Below are positions 58,606 to 64,000 of a DNA stretch of 64,000 bases, one piece after another. The translations under genes and the position numbers were made by a program. This DNA is from CAZBWP01 sp964630265 (GTDB taxonomy: Bacteria; Pseudomonadota; Alphaproteobacteria; Rhodospirillales; Defluviicoccaceae): contig CAZVRW010000001.1 in assembly GCA_964630265.1 (NCBI GenBank), forward strand, positions 62,001-126,000, read 5' to 3'. Every line of letters begins with the position of its first letter. Position 1 is the stretch's first letter. The notes below the pieces were generated by a model. That model did not search any database and was not told the origin of the DNA. It worked only from the letters and a program-made list of their open reading frames with translations.

Positions 58606-59056
58606 GGGCGTAGGGGCCGAGCGGATCGGGGAACATGTGCACCGCCATGACATAGACGACGACGCCCGACACCGCGACGAACATCCACAGCGGCCAGGTC
58701 CAGCGTGCCATGGCGCGATGCCGTTCGAAGCGCCCGGTGAGCGCGCGCCAGACGGTGATCGGCACCAGCGGCGTGATGATCACGGCGCCGATGACATGGA
58801 TGATCAGGATGCTGAAGTAGATCGGCCGGATGATCCCCTCGCCGCCGAATTTCGCCAGCCCGGCGTTGAAGTGGTAGATCAAGTAGGTGACCAGGAAGGC
58901 GGCCGACACCACCAGCGCCGAGATCATCGCCACCCGGTGCCGCTCACGCTGGCCGGAGCGAATGAAATAGAGCCCGGCGAACAGACAGGCGATGGTGGCG
59001 CCGTTCAGCGCCGCGTTGACGTGCGGCAGGTCGGGAATGGTCAACATTTGAATCAC
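58598..59056 (-). CDS. DUF420 family membrane protein (CtaM/YozB-like)
   Basis: 152 residues with four membrane helices. Histidines recur near helix ends ('PHVNAAL', 'LIYHFNAG', 'ILIIHVIGAV', 'FERHRAMARW'), a DUF420 feature. In Bacillus the homologue CtaM (YozB) is needed to mature cytochrome caa3. A similar role for the aa3-type oxidase is likely. It overlaps the next gene's start by 8 bp. ATG 59056 is used, though ATG 59047 is possible. Confidence 0.88.
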   Translation of the reverse strand: MIQMLTIPDLPHVNAALNGATIACLFAGLYFIRSGQRERHRVAMISALVVSAAFLVTYLIYHFNAGLAKFGGEGIIRPIYFSILIIHVIGAVIITPLVPITVWRALTGRFERHRAMARWTWPLWMFVAVSGVVVYVMAVHMFPDPLGPYARG

Positions 59057-59132
59057 GGGCGGGCTCCGCGGAACTCCGGTGCGAGGGTCAGGGCCGACTG
59101 ATGTCGTGCCATCGGTGAAGGCCGTTGATCCA

Positions 59133-59222
59133 CTAGGAACCGCCGATCTTGACCATGATGCTGAAATACATAAACAGCGCGACCGCGCCCAGCACCACGC
59201 CCAATATCCACAATCGCTTCAT
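59133..59222 (-). CDS. 29-aa single-helix membrane peptide upstream of DUF420
   Basis: Starts 'MKRLWILGVVLGAVALFMYF' and ends 'GGS'. It has a basic N-terminus and one membrane helix. ATG 59222 has GAGGG 7 nt upstream. It is the first frame of the minus-strand oxidase-assembly operon, 76 bp before DUF420. Such small hydrophobic peptides often accompany respiratory oxidases, but this one has no assignment. Confidence 0.65.
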   Translation of the reverse strand: MKRLWILGVVLGAVALFMYFSIMVKIGGS

Positions 59223-59345
59223 CGCTTTCCCTCTGCTCGCTCGTCGCGCTTTGACGCGGTGCCGCCGCGGTCACGGCGGCTGCGCGCCGGCGACGGCGGT
59301 CTCGGCGCCGCGGAGACGATCGATTAGCACCCCCCGACCGCAAAA

Positions 59346-59358
59346 GAAAATCCTTTTC
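59346..59358. promoter_or_regulatory. Dyad GAAAA-TCC-TTTTC in the cox intergenic region
   Basis: A perfect 5-bp inverted repeat with a 3-nt spacer, within an AT-rich pocket. It lies between the divergent 29-aa peptide/DUF420 operon and ctaC, so it could serve either promoter. It loosely recalls iron-regulator sites but cannot be assigned. Confidence 0.4.
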
Positions 59359-59364
59359 ATTCGC

Positions 59365-59384
59365 GTTTGCTCATGTTAGCAAAC
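59365..59384. promoter_or_regulatory. Dyad GTTTGCT-N6-AGCAAAC in the cox intergenic region
   Basis: A perfect 7-bp inverted repeat with the 6-nt spacer CATGTT, 150 bp before ctaC. Seven bases are too regular for chance in GC-rich DNA and suggest an operator. The 59223-59534 interval holds these two dyads and the divergent promoters; I see no further gene there. Confidence 0.5.
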
Positions 59385-59534
59385 CGAGGGTTTTCAATCG
59401 GCGATGGGGACATCTGCGGCAGTGTTGCGCCCGGATGGAAAATGGGGATTTCGCCGATGTTTTCTGATGCAGACGCTATGGGTCACCGGGCATATTAGAG
59501 AGAGCCCGAACGCGAGAGGAGTGAGAGGGGAACG

Positions 59535-60398
59535 ATGCCGAGACAGCTGACGTGGGGACTGATGACGGCGGGCGCGGTCGCCGCGTCTGTGGCGACGTTC
59601 TGGGGCGGGACGGCGCTGGCCGCGGGGCTGGCCGAACCGTGGCAGATGAATTTCCAGCCGGCGGCCTCGCCGGTGATGGAGAAGGTGCACGAATTCCATT
59701 GGCTCTTGCTGGTGGTGCAGTTCGCCATCGTCGCCTTGGTCCTCGGGATCCTCGGCTACATCATTTTCCGCTTCAGCGCCAAAAAAAATCCAGTACCCTC
59801 CAAGACATCGCACAACACGCTGCTCGAAATCATCTGGACGGCGGTGCCCATCGTCATTCTCGTCATCATCGCGATTCCGTCGATGAAGCTGCTGTACTTC
59901 TCCGACCGGACGCCGGAACCGGAGATGACGTTGAAGGTTACGGGCCACCAGTGGTACTGGTCCTACAATTATCCCGATCATGGGAATTTCGAGTACGACA
60001 GCATCATGATCCCCGACGACGAGATCGATCTGGCGGCGGGCCAGGTGCGGCTGCTCTCGGTCGATGAACCGGTCGTGCTGCCGGTCAACACGCGTGTCCA
60101 GGTCTTGATCACCGGCGGCGACGTGATCCACAATTGGGCGGTGCCAGCGCTGGGCGTCAAAAAGGATGCCATTCCGGGTCGCGTCAATGAGACCTGGATC
60201 GAGATCACGTCCGAGGGAACGTTCTACGGCATGTGCTCGGAGCTGTGTGGCGTCAACCACGGCTTCATGCCCATCGAGATCCGGGCGGTGTCGAAGGAGG
60301 CGTTTGCCGAGTGGGTCGAGCAGGCTCGCGAAGAGTATGCGGTGCGCAACGCACCAGCGGTTTCGGTGGCGACGGCACCCGCGCCAGTGGCGCGCTGA
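59535..60398 (+). CDS. ctaC: Cytochrome c oxidase subunit II
   Basis: 287 residues. Signal peptide to about 29, two membrane helices (about 55-79 and 97-121), then the periplasmic CuA domain with H199, C234, E236, C238, H242 and M245 ('MCSELCGVNHGFMP'). It takes electrons from cytochrome c. ATG 59535 has GAGGGG upstream. It opens the ctaC-ctaD-ctaG-ctaE set. Confidence 0.97.
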   Translation: MPRQLTWGLMTAGAVAASVATFWGGTALAAGLAEPWQMNFQPAASPVMEKVHEFHWLLLVVQFAIVALVLGILGYIIFRFSAKKNPVPSKTSHNTLLEIIWTAVPIVILVIIAIPSMKLLYFSDRTPEPEMTLKVTGHQWYWSYNYPDHGNFEYDSIMIPDDEIDLAAGQVRLLSVDEPVVLPVNTRVQVLITGGDVIHNWAVPALGVKKDAIPGRVNETWIEITSEGTFYGMCSELCGVNHGFMPIEIRAVSKEAFAEWVEQAREEYAVRNAPAVSVATAPAPVAR

Positions 60399-60433
60399 GG
60401 CGATCAGAATAGCGGACGAAGGGAACGCTCGAC

Positions 60434-62065
60434 ATGGCATACGGAGTTGCGGCGGGACACGCCGAACATGATCACGAGCACCATCCGACGGGCTGGCGGC
60501 GGTGGTTGTTTTCCACCAACCACAAGGACATCGGTACGCTCTACATCATCCTGTCGCTGATCGCCGCCGTGGTCGGCGGCACCATGTCGTGGTTGATCCG
60601 CGCCGAGTTGGCCCTGCCGGGGATCCAACTCATCGGCGATTTCCAGTTCTACAACGTGCTCGTCACCGCGCACGGCTTCGTCATGGTGTTCTTCGTCGTC
60701 ATGCCGGCGATGATCGGCGGTTTCGGCAACTGGTTCGTGCCGCTGATGATCGGCGCGCCGGATATGGCGTTTCCGCGGATGAACAACATCAGCTTCTGGC
60801 TGACCGCCGCCGGCCTCCTGATGCTCGTCATCTCCGTCTTCGTCGGCGCCGGTCCGGGCACCGGCTGGACGGTCTATCCGCCGCTGTCGGACTCCGCCTT
60901 CCATCCAGGCGCGGCGGTCGACTTCGGCATTCTCGGCCTGCACCTGGCGGGGGCCGGCTCGATCCTCGGCGCCATTAACTTCATCGTCACCATCTTCAAC
61001 ATGCGCGCACCGGGCATGACCCTGCACCGCATGCCGCTGTTCGTCTGGGCCATGCTGGTCACCGCGTTCCTGCTGCTGCTCGCCGTGCCGGTGCTCGCCG
61101 GCGGCCTGACGATGCTGCTCACGGACCGCAACTTCGGCACGACGTTCTTCAATGTGGCCGGCGGCGGCGATCCGGTGCTCTGGCAGCATCTGTTCTGGTT
61201 CTTCGGTCACCCCGAGGTTTACATCATCATCATCCCGGCGTTCGGCATCATCAGCCAGATCGTCTCGACCTTTTCCCGCAAGCCGGTGTTCGGCTACCTC
61301 GGCATGGCCTACGCCATGGTGTCCATCGGCGTGGTCGGCTTCATCGTCTGGGCGCACCACATGTATACGGTCGGCCTCGACGTGAACACGCGGGCCTATT
61401 TCACCGCGGCGACGCTGATCATCGCCGTGCCCACGGGCATCAAGATCTTCAGCTGGCTGGCGACGATGTGGGGTGGCTCCATCGATTTCAAGGCGCCGAT
61501 GCTGTATGCCATCGGCTTCATCTGGCTGTTCGTCGTCGGCGGGGTGACCGGCGTGCTGCTGGCCAACGCCGGCATCGACTTCGCGCTGCACGACACCTAT
61601 TACGTCGTCGCCCACTTCCACTATGTGATGGCGATCGCGGCGATCTTCGCCATGTTCGGCGGCTACCTCTACTGGATCGGCAAGATGTCCGGCTACCAGT
61701 ACTCGGAGCCGCTGGCCAAGGCCCAGTTCTGGGTGTTCTTCGTCGGCGTCAACGTGCTGTTCTTCCCGCAGCACTTCCTCGGCCTCGCCGGCATGCCGCG
61801 GCGGATTCCCGACTATCCCGATGCCTATGCGCCGTGGAACCTGATCAGTTCCCTCGGCACGCTGATCACGGTCATCGGGACCGTCATGTTCTTCTATCTC
61901 ATCTGGGACACGTTCAAGCGGGCGCGCGCCGCCGAGGCGAACCCGTGGGGCGAGGGGGCGACGACCCTCGAGTGGTCCGTGCCGTCGCCGGCGCCGTTCC
62001 ACACCCACGAGGAAATGCCCATCATCGGTCCGAGCGGCGGTCACGCACCACACCCGGCGGAATAG
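60434..62065 (+). CDS. ctaD: Cytochrome c oxidase subunit I (aa3 type)
   Basis: 543 residues with 12 helices and a complete catalytic set: H80 in 'VTAHGFVMVFF' (haem a), 'GHPEVYIIIIPAFG' (CuB His and the cross-linked Tyr), 'WAHHMYTVG' (the His-His pair) and 'VAHFHYVMA' (haem a3 and a). The K- and D-channel sequences look intact. It reduces oxygen to water and pumps protons. It lies 35 bp after ctaC. Confidence 0.98.
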   Translation: MAYGVAAGHAEHDHEHHPTGWRRWLFSTNHKDIGTLYIILSLIAAVVGGTMSWLIRAELALPGIQLIGDFQFYNVLVTAHGFVMVFFVVMPAMIGGFGNWFVPLMIGAPDMAFPRMNNISFWLTAAGLLMLVISVFVGAGPGTGWTVYPPLSDSAFHPGAAVDFGILGLHLAGAGSILGAINFIVTIFNMRAPGMTLHRMPLFVWAMLVTAFLLLLAVPVLAGGLTMLLTDRNFGTTFFNVAGGGDPVLWQHLFWFFGHPEVYIIIIPAFGIISQIVSTFSRKPVFGYLGMAYAMVSIGVVGFIVWAHHMYTVGLDVNTRAYFTAATLIIAVPTGIKIFSWLATMWGGSIDFKAPMLYAIGFIWLFVVGGVTGVLLANAGIDFALHDTYYVVAHFHYVMAIAAIFAMFGGYLYWIGKMSGYQYSEPLAKAQFWVFFVGVNVLFFPQHFLGLAGMPRRIPDYPDAYAPWNLISSLGTLITVIGTVMFFYLIWDTFKRARAAEANPWGEGATTLEWSVPSPAPFHTHEEMPIIGPSGGHAPHPAE

Positions 62066-62099
62066 CCGGACGGGCAACAAACGAGGTGGAGCAGTAGCC

Positions 62100-62705
62100 A
62101 TGCAACGCAGTGGACCCCGCAAGCGGCAAGCGACCGCGCTGATGCTGTTCGGCCTCGCCGCCGGCATGGTCGGTTTGGCGTTTGCCTCCGTGCCGCTGTA
62201 TCGCCTGTTCTGCCAGGTCACCGGCTACGGTGGCACGCCGCGCACCGAGAACGTGGCCGAGCCCGCCGGCATCTTGGACGAGACGATCCGCGTGCGCTTC
62301 GATGCCAACGTCAACACCCGGCTGGACTGGGGCTTCCAGCCGATGCAGCGCGAGGTCCAGGCGCGGTTGGGCGAGGAAATGCTGGTGCACTACACGGCGG
62401 TCAATCGGTCGGATCGGCCGGTGACCGGCACCGCCACGTTCAACGTGACGCCGCACAAGGCAGCGCAATACTTCGCCAAGATCGACTGCTTCTGCTTTAC
62501 CGAGCAGACGCTGCAGCCGGGCGAAAGCGTGGCGATGCCGGTGCTGTTCTACGTCGATCCGGCACTGGCCGACGACATCAACGCCGAGGACGTGAAGCTG
62601 ATCACGCTTTCGTATACGTTTTTCCGCGTCGAAGGGGATGATGATGCGGAGGGGGACGCGACGCCGGTGGCCGAAGCGGCACCCGGCCCACGCGTCGACG
62701 GTTGA
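62100..62705 (+). CDS. ctaG: Cytochrome c oxidase assembly protein CtaG (Cox11)
   Basis: 201 residues. One N-terminal membrane helix, then a periplasmic domain with the copper-binding 'DCFCFTEQ' motif and 'TPHKAAQYF'. It delivers copper to CuB of subunit I. ATG 62100 sits 34 bp after ctaD. ctaE follows, and its upstream leader overlaps the ctaG stop. Confidence 0.96.
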   Translation: MQRSGPRKRQATALMLFGLAAGMVGLAFASVPLYRLFCQVTGYGGTPRTENVAEPAGILDETIRVRFDANVNTRLDWGFQPMQREVQARLGEEMLVHYTAVNRSDRPVTGTATFNVTPHKAAQYFAKIDCFCFTEQTLQPGESVAMPVLFYVDPALADDINAEDVKLITLSYTFFRVEGDDDAEGDATPVAEAAPGPRVDG

Positions 62706-62764
62706 GACACCGCGGCGCACGCCGCGACGATTTGACCAGCGCGGGAGCGCTGCGACGGGGGAAC

Positions 62765-63583
62765 ATGATGGCGAGCGAAACCAAGACCCATCCCTTCCAC
62801 ATGGTCGATCCCAGCCCGTGGCCGTTCATCGGCACGGCCTCGGCGCTGGGGATTGCCATGGGTGGCATCTTCTATGTGCACTACGACTTCATCTGGCTGA
62901 TGCTGCTGGGCTTCGCTGGGCTGTTCTACACGTTCTACGCATGGTGGCGCGACGTCGTCCGCGAGTCGCTCGGTGGCTTCCACACCGTCATCGTGCAGCA
63001 CGGCCTCCGGGTTGGCATGCTGCTGTTCATCGCCTCCGAGGTGATGTTCTTCTTCGCCTTCTTCTGGGCGTTTTTCCACGCGACGGTGCCGGCGATCAGC
63101 GCCGCCGCCCACGAGCAGTGGCCGCCCGAAGGGATCATCCCGTTCAACCCCTGGGGGCTGCCCTTCCTCAACACGCTGATCCTGCTCACCTCCGGCGCCA
63201 CCGTCACCGCCGCGCATCATGCGGTGCGCGAAAACGACCGGCAGAAGCTGGTGTTCTGGACCGGCATAACCGTGCTGCTCGGCATCATCTTCCTGGGCTG
63301 CCAAGTGTTCGAATACGGCCACGCCGCGTTCGCCTTCACCGACGGCATCTACCCGTCGACGTTCTTCTTGGCCACCGGCTTCCATGGCTTCCACGTCTTC
63401 GTCGGCACGGCCTTCCTGGCGGTTTGCTACTTCCGCGCCCGCCGCGGACACTTCTCGCCGGAGAAGCACATCGGCTTCGAGGCTGCCGCATGGTACTGGC
63501 ATTTCGTCGACGTGGTCTGGTTGTTCCTCTTCGTCTCCATCTACTGGTGGGGCACCTCGGGCTTCACCGGGTCGTTCCACTGA
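62765..63583 (+). CDS. ctaE: Cytochrome c oxidase subunit III
   Basis: 272 residues with seven helices and the COX3 motifs 'FHMVDPSPWPF', 'SEVMFFFAFFWAFFH' and 'WYWHFVDVVWLFLF'. It stabilises the proton uptake pathway in subunit I. ATG 62765 follows a GGGGGAAC Shine-Dalgarno; the open frame extends upstream to 62702 but is not conserved there. Confidence 0.97.
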   Translation: MMASETKTHPFHMVDPSPWPFIGTASALGIAMGGIFYVHYDFIWLMLLGFAGLFYTFYAWWRDVVRESLGGFHTVIVQHGLRVGMLLFIASEVMFFFAFFWAFFHATVPAISAAAHEQWPPEGIIPFNPWGLPFLNTLILLTSGATVTAAHHAVRENDRQKLVFWTGITVLLGIIFLGCQVFEYGHAAFAFTDGIYPSTFFLATGFHGFHVFVGTAFLAVCYFRARRGHFSPEKHIGFEAAAWYWHFVDVVWLFLFVSIYWWGTSGFTGSFH

Positions 63584-63614
63584 GCATCGGTGCCCGACCG
63601 ACGCGGGCCCGACC

Positions 63615-64000
63615 GTGAATCAGACCGGTGACGGGCCGTCGGCGGCGCGGTCTTTGTGGTACGGCCTTCGCGGGCGCTGCCCACGCTGTGGTCGGGGCGC
63701 GTTGTTCGAGGGGCTGCTGACGGTCACCGAGCGCTGTCCGGCCTGCGGGCTGTCGTTCGGCGGCCATGACGCGGGCGACGGGCCGGCGGTGGCGGCGATC
63801 TTCATCCTCGGCTTCGCCATCGTCGGCTTGGCCATGGGGCTCGAATATTTTGCCTCGCCGCCCCTGTGGCTGCATGCACTGATCTGGATCCCGGTTACGG
63901 TGCTCGGCGCGGTGCTGCTGCTGAAGCCGCTGAAGGGATTGACCATCGCCATGCAGTTCCGGGTCCGCGCCGTCGACGAGCCGGAACGGCCGGGCGGCAC
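63615..64000 (+). CDS. DUF983 zinc-ribbon membrane protein, 5' part
   Basis: 128 residues are visible; the gene runs past the window end. A C4 zinc ribbon ('CPRCG' and 'CPACG') is followed by two membrane helices ('AAIFILGFAIVGLAMGLEY' and 'WIPVTVLGAVLLLKPLKG'). DUF983 genes almost always follow ctaE and precede surf1 in alphaproteobacteria, so a role in oxidase assembly is likely. The start GTG 63615 is in frame and lies 31 bp after ctaE. Confidence 0.9.
   Translation, partial: MNQTGDGPSAARSLWYGLRGRCPRCGRGALFEGLLTVTERCPACGLSFGGHDAGDGPAVAAIFILGFAIVGLAMGLEYFASPPLWLHALIWIPVTVLGAVLLLKPLKGLTIAMQFRVRAVDEPERPGG

Overview
The window is very GC-rich and reads as chromosomal DNA of an alphaproteobacterium, most likely in or near the Rhodospirillales. 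The pointers are split glycine decarboxylase (gcvPA/gcvPB), HisZ beside purA, glcDEF, rpoH, an aa3-type cox cluster with ctaG and DUF983, DUF6476, zinc-free L33 and L36, and a VPLPA-CTERM secreted protein. A run of 100 Ns at 1298-1397 shows a scaffolded draft assembly. I see no rRNA, tRNA, CRISPR array, prophage or intact insertion sequence. Nearly all the content is housekeeping or core metabolism.

Layout. 1-4.7 kb is a looser, scarred region. It holds the end of an EamA exporter, a truncated PAS/cyclase relic, a truncated haemoglobin, NnrS, a two-lobed CbiX-type chelatase and a DUF1858-DUF2249 protein. Two FNR/DNR-type boxes suggest a nitric-oxide or low-oxygen regulon. 4.8-13.1 kb holds nadE, a VPLPA-CTERM exonuclease-like protein, glcDEF with a secreted unknown, and rpmJ. 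13.4-26.9 kb holds four 10-bp iterons, gatCA, ruvX, an AEC transporter, pyrB with a pyrC-like gene, an 81-bp MITE-like hairpin, plsY, dprA, topA, rnr and rpmG. 27-39.7 kb holds a Crp/Fnr regulator, a gamma-glutamyltransferase, hisZ-purA, a pseudokinase with a membrane partner, rpoH, rluD, and a DUF6476-JAB-DUF4921 group. 39.7-51.9 kb holds the gcvT-H-PA-PB operon with a 27-codon membrane peptide downstream, a CDGSH/lipoprotein pair, thrB-rnhA, two bacteriohaemerythrins, a peroxiredoxin, a DsbD-like protein and YqgE. 51.9-64 kb holds two divergent blocks. The minus-strand block is a 29-aa peptide, DUF420, an oxidase-subunit-I-like protein, ctaB, an M32 carboxypeptidase, thrC and an M16 peptidase. 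The plus-strand block is ctaC, ctaD, ctaG, ctaE and DUF983.

How the parts fit. The cell respires with an aa3-type oxidase and keeps its assembly factors close by (heme O synthase, Cox11-type CtaG, a DUF420/CtaM-like protein). It also carries nitric-oxide and oxygen handling genes (globin, NnrS, DUF2249, haemerythrins), which fits life at fluctuating or low oxygen. Glycolate oxidation (glcDEF) and glycine cleavage suit photorespiration-type C2 metabolism. A recurring oddity is short in-phase tandem repeats (9, 12, 15 and 30 bp) at the very ends of genes. The least explained items are an oxidase-like subunit lacking the His-His copper ligands, a haemerythrin that has lost two iron ligands, a PyrC-like protein lacking its HxH, a degenerate kinase, the iterons and the MITE-like hairpin.
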